Notes: generated by a model not told the origin, from the letters alone. DNA of 57,466 bases from Chloroflexota bacterium (GCA_012729765.1 JAAYCM010000031.1:1-57466); one strand, 5' to 3'. Positions 25,464-34,220 are shown, counted from the first letter of the stretch. Numbers and translations are program-made.

Positions 25464-26801
25464 CTACCGTCTCCGTATCGTTTCCACGTTCTGTTGTGCT
25501 TCGAGCAAGCTGGCGCGGGCTTCCTCAGCGAGCGGAATCCCCTCGGCGGCGGTATCGGCCAGCGTGCCGCCGGCACAGGCGGCCTCGTAGATCGCGCGCG
25601 CGTCGTTCGCCAGGGCCAGACCCTCGCTGACCAGCCGGATCGTCGCCTCAAGCAGCGGATCGGCGGCATCCTCGCGGTTCAGTTCGGCGGCCTGAGCTTC
25701 GGTCAGGGTGAACTTGACCGGCCAGTCGCTCAGCGGGCAGGATGTTACCGCGACGCCCTGCTGCGCCTTCTGCCAGTTGTCGATCATACCGTTGCCATAC
25801 CCGTTCTGGAGATCACCCAGCACGACGAAGCGCGCCGATAGATCGCGCAGAATTGCGGTATAGTCCAGCGCCGGGAAGGGTAGGGTCGGCTGTGGGGTAT
25901 CGGTTGCGGTCGGCACAAGCGTTGGCGTCAGGACGGATGTCGGCGCGTCGCCGGCGGCCTCAGTCATGGCGGGGACCTGGGCTTCGGTCATGGACAAGTC
26001 TGGCGTGGCGCTCATTTCCGGCGTAATCGTCGGGGTAGGGGTGCGCGTCGGGGGTGGGGGCGCGGCCTGCGCGAGCTGGGCGTCCAACGCGGCAAGCTCC
26101 ACGTCGAGCTGATCCAACTGCTGGAGCGCGATCAGGCCGTCGGTCAGCGAGGCGGTCTGGCTGGTGCAGATGCGATCCCAACCGGACTGCGGCTGCTGGA
26201 GTGCGAGGATGGCCGCGCCGAGCTTGGCGTTGAGCAGGGCGAGCAGGCTGTAGGTTTCGGTTTCGACGGGCGACATCTCGACCGGCTGCGGGCGGTGATA
26301 GCTGGCGGTGCACGCAACCTGGCCGGTGGTGTTGTGCTGCTCGATCTCCATGCGTAGCGCGGCGGCATCTTCCTGCACCTGCCCAAAGCGCTCGCCCATC
26401 TGGTCGCGCAGCGTGTCCCAGGCCAGCAGCCGGGTGCTTTCAACGGTGGCTTCCGGCTCGTCTTCGCCGCTGCTGATCTGCCCGATGGCAAAGATCAGGA
26501 TGTTGAGCACCAGCGTGACGCCCAGCAGGATCACGAGGCCGGTGCGCAGCCGGAGCAGCATATCCTCGCTGATCGGCAGGCGGCGCGACTCTTCGCCGGC
26601 TTCCAGGGCCTTGAATGCGGCCAACGCCTGATAGGCTTCCTCGCGCACCCGCTCGTCCTCTTCCTGCAAGTAGAGATTGCGGATGAACGGCAGCACCTCA
26701 GGATCGCGGGTCGCAGCCAGGCGGCGGCAGGCCTTGCGACGCACTTTTGGATCGGGATCGTGCAACTGCTCGACCAGAGTTTCCCAGTTTGGTTTCGCCA
26801 T
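25464..26801 (-). CDS. HEAT-repeat membrane protein
   Basis: The 445-residue product starts with two HEAT-type helical repeats (about residues 8-65; D-P-D-P-K-V-R-R-K-A and E-E-D-E-R-V-R-E-E-A). One membrane helix follows at about 86-107. The long extracytoplasmic part is mainly helical, with a T/P-rich break near residues 250-300 (T-R-T-P-T-P-T-I-T-P). Several cysteines occur in the outer part. The layout suggests a scaffold linking a cytoplasmic HEAT domain to the envelope. It is the first gene of the operon with the M23 peptidase, so it may tether or regulate that hydrolase. I recognise no known family for the outer part. Confidence 0.8.
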   Translation of the reverse strand: MAKPNWETLVEQLHDPDPKVRRKACRRLAATRDPEVLPFIRNLYLQEEDERVREEAYQALAAFKALEAGEESRRLPISEDMLLRLRTGLVILLGVTLVLNILIFAIGQISSGEDEPEATVESTRLLAWDTLRDQMGERFGQVQEDAAALRMEIEQHNTTGQVACTASYHRPQPVEMSPVETETYSLLALLNAKLGAAILALQQPQSGWDRICTSQTASLTDGLIALQQLDQLDVELAALDAQLAQAAPPPPTRTPTPTITPEMSATPDLSMTEAQVPAMTEAAGDAPTSVLTPTLVPTATDTPQPTLPFPALDYTAILRDLSARFVVLGDLQNGYGNGMIDNWQKAQQGVAVTSCPLSDWPVKFTLTEAQAAELNREDAADPLLEATIRLVSEGLALANDARAIYEAACAGGTLADTAAEGIPLAEEARASLLEAQQNVETIRRR

Positions 26802-26916
26802 TAATCTCGTGCCTTATAACGCAGCCTCAAGTCGCGGTTGTTGTGCTACTATGATACGTGGAGTCGTGCAACCGCGAAAGATCAATCATTCCTCAATGCC
26901 CGCGCCGATCGGACAC

Positions 26917-26946
26917 AAAAAATGTGGCGCTCTCTTGCTGCGCCAC
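26917..26946 (-). terminator. Rho-independent terminator of the SH3 lipoprotein gene
   Basis: On the minus strand a 7-bp stem (GTGGCGC with GCGCCAC) with a 9-base loop is followed by a run of six T. It begins about 36 bp after the stop of the SH3 lipoprotein gene. Confidence 0.88.
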
Positions 26947-26982
26947 GTGGTTAACGGTGTTCCGATCCGGCCTGCGGGCGGG

Positions 26983-27987
26983 CTAGCTCGCCTCGGTCAC
27001 ATTGAAAACGCAGTTACCGGAATCGACCTCGCGGGCCGTGCCGGGGCCGAACTGCTGGTAGCCATCTGAGATTGCGTCGTCCCAGGTTAGCTCGAACGCG
27101 ATCTCGTGCTCGCCAGGATCAAGTTGGCCAACCGGATAGTACCAGTAGACGATCCACACGCCCGACTCCTGCTTCATCTCGGTGGCATAGGTTTCCCAGT
27201 TGTCGAGCAGCTCGCCATCCAGCCGGACCTCGTAGTTGGCGTTGTCGAGATGATCCTGCATCAATTCGGGCCGCGCGACAAACCAGCTCCACTCGACATT
27301 CACGCTGTCATTGGTCGTGGGCGTGCGAGGTATCACGCTTTTCTGGCGGCAGTAGGCCAGGATATTGATGCTGTCCGGGGCGGGCGTCGGGCCGGGGGTG
27401 CGCGCTGGATCGGTGGCGCTGGAGTCGTTACCTTCGGTGGGCGCGGGGGCGGCGGCGGAAAACTGCGCCGGGTTATAGTCGGTTCGAACCAGGTTGCTGC
27501 GCACCCACAAGCGCTGAAGCTCGCCGTTCTCGTCTTCGTATTCGACCTTGTACCAGTCGAAGCCGCTGTCGTCGGTCTGCATACCGATCACAGCCAGCTC
27601 GGCGCCGGGCCTGACAAAGCCGGCGATCTGATAACCCAGGCCGGGGCCTTCGCGCAGATTGACGTTGCTTTGAGCTGTGATCACACCGGAAGCGGTGGGC
27701 AGTGGTGTGGGCGTCAGCGACGGCGGAACCGGAGTCAGTGTCGGTGGTGCGCCGGTTTCGGTCGGCGGCGGTGTGATCGACGGGGTAGGGGTGATACTCG
27801 GCTCAGGAGTTGCCGTGAAGCGCGGCGTAAAACTGACGATTGGCTTAACCGTTCGCGTCGGTTGGCCGGCAACGGCATTCTCCGGCGGGATCGAAGAAGG
27901 GGTCGCCGTTGAAATCTCCTCGCAGGCTGACAGCACAGGTATGATGCAGACCGCGAGCAAGAGGAACCATCGTAAACGCTTATGCAT
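26983..27987 (-). CDS. Lipoprotein with bacterial SH3 domain
   Basis: I place the start at ATG 27987, where a clean lipoprotein signal begins; the frame is open 15 codons further but without a signal. The 334-residue product has a lipobox L-S-A-C with Cys22. A T/P-rich stretch (about 30-110) is followed by a bacterial SH3 domain (about 112-175, with S-N-V-N-L-R-E-G-P-G) that probably binds cell wall or peptide. A second, beta-rich C-terminal domain (about 220-330) contains W-S-W-F-V and Y-Q-Q-F-G-P-G-T. The function is unknown. It should be anchored on the outer face of the membrane. Confidence 0.85.
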   Translation of the reverse strand: MHKRLRWFLLLAVCIIPVLSACEEISTATPSSIPPENAVAGQPTRTVKPIVSFTPRFTATPEPSITPTPSITPPPTETGAPPTLTPVPPSLTPTPLPTASGVITAQSNVNLREGPGLGYQIAGFVRPGAELAVIGMQTDDSGFDWYKVEYEDENGELQRLWVRSNLVRTDYNPAQFSAAAPAPTEGNDSSATDPARTPGPTPAPDSINILAYCRQKSVIPRTPTTNDSVNVEWSWFVARPELMQDHLDNANYEVRLDGELLDNWETYATEMKQESGVWIVYWYYPVGQLDPGEHEIAFELTWDDAISDGYQQFGPGTAREVDSGNCVFNVTEAS

Positions 27988-28089
27988 ACCACAGTCTCCC
28001 AATCGAGTTTTGCGCATCGAGCTTAACAGCAAACGCTCTTGCGCACAACTTAAGGGGTCCGCTAGCAGCGAGCGTATCGGCGTCCGGGT

Positions 28090-28500
28090 CTAGTGTGAGA
28101 TCACCTGGCGACCCACGCTGAGCAGCAGTTGGATCCGGTCGATCAAACTGTTGGCGATGTAGGGCTTGGTGACGTAGCTGTCTGCGCCCAGGCCGAGGCC
28201 TTGCCGGACGACGTTCGGATCGGTGCGGGCCGAGAGGATCAGCACGGGCATGGAGTCAAACTGAGTTTGCTGGCGCAGTTTGTGCAGCAGATCGAGTCCT
28301 TCGATGTCGGGCAGCATCAAATCTAGTATGACGAGATCGGGCACGTTGGTTTGGAGATAGGTCAGCGCCGTTTCGCCATCGGCAAAAGTCTGTGCGGTGG
28401 CACCAATCCGGCGCACCAGCAGGCTGATGAGCTTCAGCAGTTCATGATCGTCGTCGATGACCACTATTTCGGGTGCGGACTTATCAGGGGGTTCGCTCAC
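28090..28500 (-). CDS. CheY-like single-domain response regulator
   Basis: I prefer the GTG at 28500, because GAGAGG lies 8 bases before it; a second GTG at 28509 is nearly on top of that site. The 136-residue product is a lone receiver domain. It has the acidic pocket V-I-D-D-D, the phospho-acceptor Asp in L-V-I-L-D-L-M-L-P, and the Thr/Lys switch in S-A-R and T-K-P-Y. No output domain and no histidine kinase are present nearby. It may act on a partner by protein contact, as CheY and Spo0F do. It is divergent from plsY. Confidence 0.9.
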   Translation of the reverse strand: MSEPPDKSAPEIVVIDDDHELLKLISLLVRRIGATAQTFADGETALTYLQTNVPDLVILDLMLPDIEGLDLLHKLRQQTQFDSMPVLILSARTDPNVVRQGLGLGADSYVTKPYIANSLIDRIQLLLSVGRQVISH

Positions 28501-28731
28501 GTGGGACACCTCTCAATTTGCCGTTCACCTTGGCCGGACGTATGATCTGAAAGCAGCGTATTCTGCGACGCGAGTGCCGCCGGGGACACCGGACCACTAA
28601 GCATGTTTTACACCGGCCCCGGACTCCAGGCAAGTGAGTGCCCCCGGTGATTTCTACCCCTGCATTCAAACTGGAATCGTCTGCGTGCGTATCGAATGGT
28701 ACCTGGCCGTGTTCTTAGATGCAGATTACCC

Positions 28732-28749
28732 GTTCTGGCAGGCCAGAAC
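28732..28749. promoter_or_regulatory. Perfect 18-bp palindrome upstream of plsY
   Basis: Perfect 8-bp arms (GTTCTGGC and GCCAGAAC) are separated by two bases. The palindrome ends 27 bp before the plsY ATG. Its form is typical of an operator for a dimeric regulator. It could also form a small hairpin in the message. Confidence 0.55.
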
Positions 28750-28776
28750 ACACTCTCTTAACGAGGATGAATAACG

Positions 28777-29406
28777 ATGGACTGGAAAATTACGGCCCTG
28801 GTGCTTGCGTTGAGTTATGTTCTCGGCTCGTTCCCGACTGCCTATCTGGTGGCGCGGGTCAAAGGTGTCGATATTTTCAAGGTTGGCAGCGGGAATATGG
28901 GCGCGACGAACGTGGCGCGGGCCTTGGGCATGCGCTATGGGGCGCTGGTCTGGCTGTGGGACGGGCTGAAGGGTGTGTTTGCGGTGCTGCTGGCGCGCGT
29001 TATCATGCCCGATCAGCAGGTGACGGCCAGCGTACTGGCGGCGGTCGCAGTGGTGGCCGGGCACAACTGGTCCTTCCTGGCGACGCTGATCACGGGCAGT
29101 ATTCGCGGCGGCAAAGGGGCTGCGACTGCCAGCGGGACGTTTATCCTGCTCGCGCCGACTTTCGTCGTCGCGCTGACGCTGGCGCTGGCGGCGGCTGTCA
29201 TCCTGCTGACCCGCTATGTGTCGCTGGCCGTGCTGAGCGCGGTTGCGCTGGGGGCCATCGCAATCGTCGTGCTGGTCAGCTTCGGCCTGATGGACCCGGT
29301 ATATACCGTCTACCTGTTTGTGGGCTACATGATCCTGATCCGGCACCGCAGCAACATCTATAACTTGCTGGCGGGCAAAGAGCGCCGCCTGGGCGAGCGC
29401 GCCTAG
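28777..29406 (+). CDS. plsY: Glycerol-3-phosphate acyltransferase PlsY
   Basis: PlsY moves an acyl group from acyl-phosphate to glycerol-3-phosphate, the first step of phospholipid synthesis, at the membrane. The 209-residue product has five hydrophobic helices and all three PlsY motifs: G-S-G-N-M-G-A-T-N (about residues 37-45), G-H-N-W-S-F, and G-G-K-G-A-A-T. The N-terminal Y-V-L-G-S-F-P-T-A-Y is also typical. The partner PlsX is not in this window. GAGGATGA before the ATG is a fair ribosome site. The 276-bp divergent gap to the receiver gene contains the palindrome just before plsY. A strong terminator follows. Confidence 0.97.
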   Translation: MDWKITALVLALSYVLGSFPTAYLVARVKGVDIFKVGSGNMGATNVARALGMRYGALVWLWDGLKGVFAVLLARVIMPDQQVTASVLAAVAVVAGHNWSFLATLITGSIRGGKGAATASGTFILLAPTFVVALTLALAAAVILLTRYVSLAVLSAVALGAIAIVVLVSFGLMDPVYTVYLFVGYMILIRHRSNIYNLLAGKERRLGERA

Positions 29407-29433
29407 ATTATTCATCCATCCGTCATCATCACC

Positions 29434-29475
29434 AAAAAGCCCGGTCGGAGAGCTTCCGCCGGGCTTTGTCTTTTT
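29434..29475. terminator. Bidirectional terminator between plsY and the helicase-loader gene
   Basis: AAAGCCCGG pairs with CCGGGCTTT, with an inner CGGA/TCCG extension. A-runs lie on the left and TGTCTTTTT on the right, so it can end transcripts from both directions of these convergent genes. Confidence 0.93.
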
Positions 29476-29490
29476 CGGGTCAGGCGGCGC

Positions 29491-30789
29491 TTAGCGTCTG
29501 CCGTGCGGCGGGCGGGGGGGCGCTTCGCCGCCCCGGTAGTCGGGCGCGAGAATGGCGAAAATCAGGCTGCGGCGGCGGTCGAGCAGGCGGCTGCGCACAA
29601 CCGGATCGATCTGGTCGAGCGTTTCGACGGTGGTAAAGACAGTCGGCAGCCGGGTGAGGTAGCGGTATTCCACGATCTGGCGCAGCTTCTCGCGCGCCCA
29701 GGGCGTGGCGCTGCTCGTGTCCAGATGGTCGATCACCAGCAGGGCCGCCGTGCGCACCTCGTCGAAGCGGCGGTCGAACGGCAGCTCGGAGTGCGGGCTG
29801 AAGGCGGCGCGCAGGTAGTCCAGCAGGTCGGGCAGCGTCACGAGAACGACCTGCTCGCTCATCCGCTGGCGATAGTTGGCGATTGCCGCCGCCAGGTGTG
29901 TCTTGCCGCTGCCGTGCTCGCCCATAAAGATCAGCCAGTTTTCCGGGTGCTGCGCATAGCTCAGCGCGATCTCATAGGCTTCGCGCAGGTTGCGGCGCTC
30001 CTTCTCCGGCAGCACGCGCTCGCGCAGGTCGAATGTCTCGAAAACCATATCCCCATATAAGCCCAGGTTGGAGAGCGAGCCGCGCGTCTCGGTTGCGCCC
30101 CCGCGCCGGAAGTCGGGCAGCGCCATATTAAGCTGCTGCGTGAGCGACCAATCGGCCAGCCGGCTGCGAATGCGCGGGTCCAGCTCCGCCACGCTGTGAT
30201 TGGTGGTGATCACGGTGGGGAGCCGCTGCTGGTAGCGAGCGTTGAACAACTGGTACAGTTTTTCCCCGGCCCACGCGGTCGAGCTTTCCGCGCCAAGATC
30301 ATCCAGAATTAACAGGGGTGTGTTCCGTACCTGCTCGAACATCTCGTCATATTCTATTTCCGCGTTGGGCGCAAAGGTCGAGCGCAGATGATCCAGCAGG
30401 TCGGGCACGGTGATGAAGAATACGTGATCGCTCTGGGCCAGCCGGTGATTGGCGATGGCGGCGGCGAGATGTGTCTTGCCGCTGCCATAGGTGCCGCTCA
30501 GGAGCAGCCAGCCGGACGGGTGCTGAGCGTAACTCCAGGCACGCTCATAACAGGTGCGCAGGGTCGCAAGCTGTTCATCGCTCAGGCCGGGCAGGTCGGT
30601 CCGAAAAGACTCGAAGGTCTGGTCCGTAAACGCTTCAAGATGGCCCAGGTTGTGCAGGCGTACCTGGCGGCGGGCGGCGAGGATATCGCGCTGGCAGGCG
30701 CACGGGAACGCCTTCCCGAAGTCAGGATGATCGACCGGGACATTACGGGTAACATATCCCATGCCGCCGCAAATGGGACAGGTGTCCAT
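29491..30789 (-). CDS. Tandem DnaC-like AAA+ helicase loader
   Basis: I start at ATG 30789, 8 bp after the dnaD-like stop and behind TTGAGG; longer frames overlap that gene. The 432-residue product has a zinc-finger-like head (C4, C7, C30, C32), then two DnaC/IstB-type AAA+ units. Unit 1 (about 49-229) has Walker A G-T-Y-G-S-G-K-T at 99-106 and Walker B I-L-D-D at 161-164. Unit 2 (about 242-420) has G-E-H-G-S-G-K-T at 290-297 but V-I-D-H at 352-355, so the second acidic residue is His. The units share about half their residues, including R-S-R-L at the arginine finger, and arose by duplication. It probably loads DnaB, since dnaD and dnaB lie immediately upstream. Confidence 0.88.
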   Translation of the reverse strand: MDTCPICGGMGYVTRNVPVDHPDFGKAFPCACQRDILAARRQVRLHNLGHLEAFTDQTFESFRTDLPGLSDEQLATLRTCYERAWSYAQHPSGWLLLSGTYGSGKTHLAAAIANHRLAQSDHVFFITVPDLLDHLRSTFAPNAEIEYDEMFEQVRNTPLLILDDLGAESSTAWAGEKLYQLFNARYQQRLPTVITTNHSVAELDPRIRSRLADWSLTQQLNMALPDFRRGGATETRGSLSNLGLYGDMVFETFDLRERVLPEKERRNLREAYEIALSYAQHPENWLIFMGEHGSGKTHLAAAIANYRQRMSEQVVLVTLPDLLDYLRAAFSPHSELPFDRRFDEVRTAALLVIDHLDTSSATPWAREKLRQIVEYRYLTRLPTVFTTVETLDQIDPVVRSRLLDRRRSLIFAILAPDYRGGEAPPRPPHGRR

Positions 30790-30796
30790 CGCTGCC

Positions 30797-31504
30797 TCAA
30801 TACTCGATGTAGTCGGAGTATTCGCCCTTGATGTACCGATATCGATCCGCTTCAGTTGGTTGTTGAGCGGTTCCATGATCTTTTCCTTCGGCTGTCCAGC
30901 GCTCCAGGATGCGACGGATATAGCGCCAGTTGCGCGCATTGCGTTCGACGGAAAGCCGGATCGCCTCTTCGATCCATTCGGTTGGAAACTCCTGCTCGGC
31001 CTCGCGCAGCGCATCACTGATCATCGGGGTCAGCAGGCCGATATTCTGCTCATAGAGGTGGTAGATGTTGGGCCGCTCCGCGAACAGCGCGATCGGTATA
31101 TCGCGCCCCCCGAAATGATAGTGGCCGGCTTCAATCGATCGGATCGCGTTTCGGCCACGTGGTGTATTCAGAAAATAGAGGTCTTCCGGGCCATTATCGC
31201 CCTGAACCGTGCCGCGCAGCAAGGTGCCGCGCTCGACCGCCCGCTGCATGGCGACGACAATCTGCTCGCGCGCATGGTCGGCGTCATCTGGATCGATTCC
31301 GCGCAGGAGCATCTCGTCATCTAGTATTTCGCGCTGGGTGACGAACGGGAATTCGCCATCCTGCTGCTGAAGCGCCCACAGGCAGTACAGCGTCAGTTTC
31401 AGCTCGACCAGATCGTCGATGACGAACATCAGCTCGCTGAAAAACTGGTGTGGGACACGGATATTACGTGTCTTGCCCGGCGGAAAGCCGTTGAACTGTT
31501 GCAT
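30797..31504 (-). CDS. dnaD: DnaD-domain replication initiation protein
   Basis: I use ATG 31504; a GTG at 31513 is an alternative. The 235-residue product has an N-terminal winged-helix-like region (about 10-100) and a C-terminal DnaD domain (about 150-210) with Y-E-Q-N-I-G-L-L-T-P, E-W-I-E-E-A-I and N-W-R-Y-I-R-R-I-L-E-R-W, the last close to the YxxxIxxxW signature. DnaD remodels origin DNA and recruits the helicase loader and DnaB at initiation and restart in Firmicutes. Here it lies directly between dnaB and the tandem AAA+ loader on one strand, a compact helicase-loading operon. Confidence 0.88.
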   Translation of the reverse strand: MQQFNGFPPGKTRNIRVPHQFFSELMFVIDDLVELKLTLYCLWALQQQDGEFPFVTQREILDDEMLLRGIDPDDADHAREQIVVAMQRAVERGTLLRGTVQGDNGPEDLYFLNTPRGRNAIRSIEAGHYHFGGRDIPIALFAERPNIYHLYEQNIGLLTPMISDALREAEQEFPTEWIEEAIRLSVERNARNWRYIRRILERWTAEGKDHGTAQQPTEADRYRYIKGEYSDYIEY

Positions 31505-31601
31505 CGGTGTCACTCACTTTGCCGGTCTGTGGCTGGGATGGTCCTTGCGCTACCGCTCACTATGATAGCGAACATTTGACCTGCCCGACAGCCGCGACAC
31601 C

Positions 31602-33512
31602 TTAAAATCCTACCAGGTCCATGTCCGTTTTGCGCAGATTGGCGAACTGCGTCAGCTCTTTGCGGAAGAACAGGGTGATGCTGCCGGTTGGCCCGTTGCG
31701 ATGCTTGGCGACCAGCACATCCGCCTGATTGGGCCGCTCGGTGTGCTCGTTATAGACCTCATCCCGGTAGATGAACAGCACGACGTCGGCGTCTTGCTCG
31801 ATGCTGTTGTGGACGATGAGATTATTGGCGACGAAATTACTTGGCCCCGGCACGGTCAGATCATAGACATCGGTTTCGCCATCCGGCTCGACCGAGGCTA
31901 TTTTGTCCCAGTACACATCACTTGTTGCGAGCCGCGCAATTTCCGGCGAGTGAACGACCTCTGCAAGAACTGCTGTCGAGTCACCACCAGCGCGAGCGGC
32001 GAGTAACGCGAGTTCAGCCTCGGACATGGTTTGAACTTCGCTCTGCCGCAAAACACGCGGCACAGCAATATGATCCGCTGTCGAAAGCTCGTCGAGCCGT
32101 TTCCAGCCCTGCATCGTCAGGAAGCGGTGATTTGCCGTAGCGCGGATGGAGCGCCCAAGCTGAGTGATCAACCGGAAAACGGGTTTCACCCCGGTACAAA
32201 AGGCATTCGTAACCGTGCCTGGATCGAGCTGCCAACTATCGATATCGAGGCTGGTAACCTGGAAGCCCGAACGGCCAACAAGATCACGAATTGGGGCGGA
32301 TTGGCCTGTATCGGGCAAATGAACCAGCGTATCACCCGCGAGACAGCCCGACTCCCGCAGATCGGAAAGCTGGGGGCGTTTGTCCTGGCGCTGCTCGACT
32401 GCGCGCGAAAGCTGGGCCGCTGCCAGCACCGGGACATTTAGCTCCCGCGCGATCTGCTTGAGGTTGCGCGAGATAAAGCTGATTTCCTGCACGCGGTTTT
32501 CGCTGCGGCCTGTGCCCCCCGTCATCAACTGGAGGTAATCGACCATGATCAGGTCCAGGCCGTGCTCGCTGTAGAGGCGGCGGCACTTGGTCCGCATTTG
32601 CAGCGGCGAGAGAGCGGGGGTGTCATCCAGGTAGACGCGCAGCCCGGCCAGATTGCCGGTGGCCTCGACAAACAGCGCCCATTCGCGCTCGTCAAGCTGG
32701 CCCTGGCGCAGCGCGTGCGTGCTGATGCCGGTTTCGGACGAGACGAGACGCTGGACGATCTGCTCGTTGCTCATCTCCATGCTGAAGATCGCCACCCGCG
32801 CCTTGCCCTGACGCGCCGCGTTGAGCGCGACGCTGAGCAGCCACGAGGTCTTGCCCATGCCGGGACGACCGGCGACGATCACCAGGTCGGATTTTTGCAG
32901 CCCGCCGAGCAGGTGATCGAGATCGGTGAAGCCGGTCGGGACGCCAAGCGGCTCGCCCCGCTGCTCGTACAGGCTCTCGATCCGGTCGAAATAGTCGCTG
33001 ATCGCGATGCGCATCGGGACCAGCTCTTTGGTCAGCCGCCGCTCGGTGACAGCAAACAGCGCCGCCTCGGAGCGGTCGATCACCTCGTTGATGTCGGCGC
33101 TTTCCTCGTGCGAAAGCTGGGCGATCTCGCTGGCCGCTGTGAGCAGACGCCGGCGCAGAGCCGCCCGCTCGACAATGTGGCCGTAGGACTCGGCGTAGAT
33201 CGAGGCGGGGGTGTTGTTGATCAGGTAGGTGATATAGGCCGGACCGCCGATCTCGTCCAGGCGCTCCTGCTGGCGCAGCTCCTCGACGACGGTTACATAG
33301 TCGATCTGCTCGTTGCGTTCTTGCACGCGCAGGATCGCTTCCCAGATCCAGCCGTTGCGCACGATGAAGAAATCGTCCGGCTGCAAAAATGACGCGACCT
33401 CGAACAGCGCTTCGGGATTAATCAACACCGAGCCGAGCACGGCTTCTTCGGCTTCAACGCTGTGCGGGGCCATCCGATCAGGCCGACTGACCGCTGGTTC
33501 CTGATAGCTCAT
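31602..33512 (-). CDS. dnaB: Replicative DNA helicase DnaB with a mini-intein
   Basis: DnaB is the hexameric fork helicase. The 636-residue precursor has the DnaB N-terminal helical domain (about 15-115), a linker, and the RecA-like core with Walker A G-R-P-G-M-G-K-T (215-222) and V-D-Y-L-Q-L (324-329). The core is interrupted after S-D-L-R-E-S-G by a 180-residue intein (residues 390-569). The host resumes at S570 with I-E-Q-D-A-D-V-V. The spliced protein would be 456 residues, the normal length. The intein occupies the same DnaB site as the Synechocystis DnaB intein. The gene is followed by dnaD and the tandem AAA+ loader. The start is ATG 33512. Confidence 0.97.
   Translation of the reverse strand: MSYQEPAVSRPDRMAPHSVEAEEAVLGSVLINPEALFEVASFLQPDDFFIVRNGWIWEAILRVQERNEQIDYVTVVEELRQQERLDEIGGPAYITYLINNTPASIYAESYGHIVERAALRRRLLTAASEIAQLSHEESADINEVIDRSEAALFAVTERRLTKELVPMRIAISDYFDRIESLYEQRGEPLGVPTGFTDLDHLLGGLQKSDLVIVAGRPGMGKTSWLLSVALNAARQGKARVAIFSMEMSNEQIVQRLVSSETGISTHALRQGQLDEREWALFVEATGNLAGLRVYLDDTPALSPLQMRTKCRRLYSEHGLDLIMVDYLQLMTGGTGRSENRVQEISFISRNLKQIARELNVPVLAAAQLSRAVEQRQDKRPQLSDLRESGCLAGDTLVHLPDTGQSAPIRDLVGRSGFQVTSLDIDSWQLDPGTVTNAFCTGVKPVFRLITQLGRSIRATANHRFLTMQGWKRLDELSTADHIAVPRVLRQSEVQTMSEAELALLAARAGGDSTAVLAEVVHSPEIARLATSDVYWDKIASVEPDGETDVYDLTVPGPSNFVANNLIVHNSIEQDADVVLFIYRDEVYNEHTERPNQADVLVAKHRNGPTGSITLFFRKELTQFANLRKTDMDLVGF
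31806..32345 (-). other. DnaB mini-intein (in-frame, splicing-type)
   Basis: The 180-residue insert begins with Cys1 (C-L-A-G-D-T-L-V, block A) and has block B with T-A-N-H at residues 70-73. It ends with the block F/G region V-Y-D-L-T-V-P-G and V-H-N, followed by Ser+1 of the host. All catalytic residues (Cys1, Thr/His of block B, penultimate His, Asn180, Ser+1) are intact, so splicing should work. The length is too short for a homing endonuclease. A stretch near residues 108-123 (S-E-A-E-L-A-L-L-A and G-G-D-S) looks like a remnant of the first LAGLIDADG motif, so the endonuclease was largely deleted. Similarity to the Synechocystis DnaB intein is strong around R-A-T-A-N-H-R-F-L-T and S-D-V-Y-W-D. 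Confidence 0.95.
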
Positions 33513-33565
33513 GGCGTGCCTTCTGATTTGAAATGGGTGGAAAGAACAATCACGGTCGGCGTGTT

Positions 33566-33598
33566 CAAAAACGGGGCGGCTCAGGTCGAGCGCCCCGT
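33566..33598 (-). terminator. Rho-independent terminator of the DUF151 gene
   Basis: On the minus strand an 8-bp stem (ACGGGGCG with CGCCCCGT) is followed by TTTTT. It lies about 30 bp past the DUF151 stop, so dnaB, starting at 33512, likely has its own promoter in the short gap. Confidence 0.88.
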
Positions 33599-33626
33599 TC
33601 GGATGCTGGTTATATGCGCGACAAGG

Positions 33627-34154
33627 CTATTCTTCGTCGTCATCTGGCTCCAGATCGTCCAGATCGAGCGATTCGACGAAGTCCTCAAAGATACTGAGCC
33701 GTTTGGCGCTGTCGCGCTGCTCGTCTTCGCTCAGCGGTTCGGCATCGACTTCTTCGTCGGGGGTAATCGCCGCCCGATCCATCACCGATTCTTCCACGTA
33801 GATTGGGACTTCGAGCCGCACGGCCAGCGCGATGGCGTCGCTGGGGCGCGAGTCGATCTTGTGCGTGGTGCCGTTCTGCTCGACCACCAGTTGCGCGAAG
33901 AAGGTATCTTGCCGGAGATCGCTGACAACGATGTGTTGGACTTCACCACCCAACTCGGTGATGACCGACTTCAGCAGATCGTGGGTGAGCGGGCGTTCGA
34001 TCGACATGCCCTGCAACTTCACCGCGATTGCCTCAGCTTCGCAAGGGCCGATGAAGATGGGGAGATACTTCCCGCTGATGGGGTCCTTGAGGATCACCAC
34101 GCGAAGCTGCGACATGAGGCTGACGCGAATACTGTCGATGTTGACCTTAATCAT
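33627..34154 (-). CDS. Bifunctional nuclease (BFN/DUF151) family protein
   Basis: The 175-residue product carries the DUF151/BFN domain over about residues 1-130, with [23 protein letters not shown] and P-I-Y-V at typical spacing. The last 45 residues are acidic and probably disordered ([12 protein letters not shown]). Plant BFN homologues have DNase and RNase activity; bacterial members are mostly uncharacterised. An extended -10 promoter lies 67 bp upstream, separating it from the bactofilin gene. A strong terminator follows. Confidence 0.9.
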   Translation of the reverse strand: MIKVNIDSIRVSLMSQLRVVILKDPISGKYLPIFIGPCEAEAIAVKLQGMSIERPLTHDLLKSVITELGGEVQHIVVSDLRQDTFFAQLVVEQNGTTHKIDSRPSDAIALAVRLEVPIYVEESVMDRAAITPDEEVDAEPLSEDEQRDSAKRLSIFEDFVESLDLDDLEPDDDEE

Positions 34155-34220
34155 ACACCCAGTCCTGAATTCCGATTACTGCCGGACACGTTGTAACAGG
34201 CTGCTATCCCACCTGGAACG

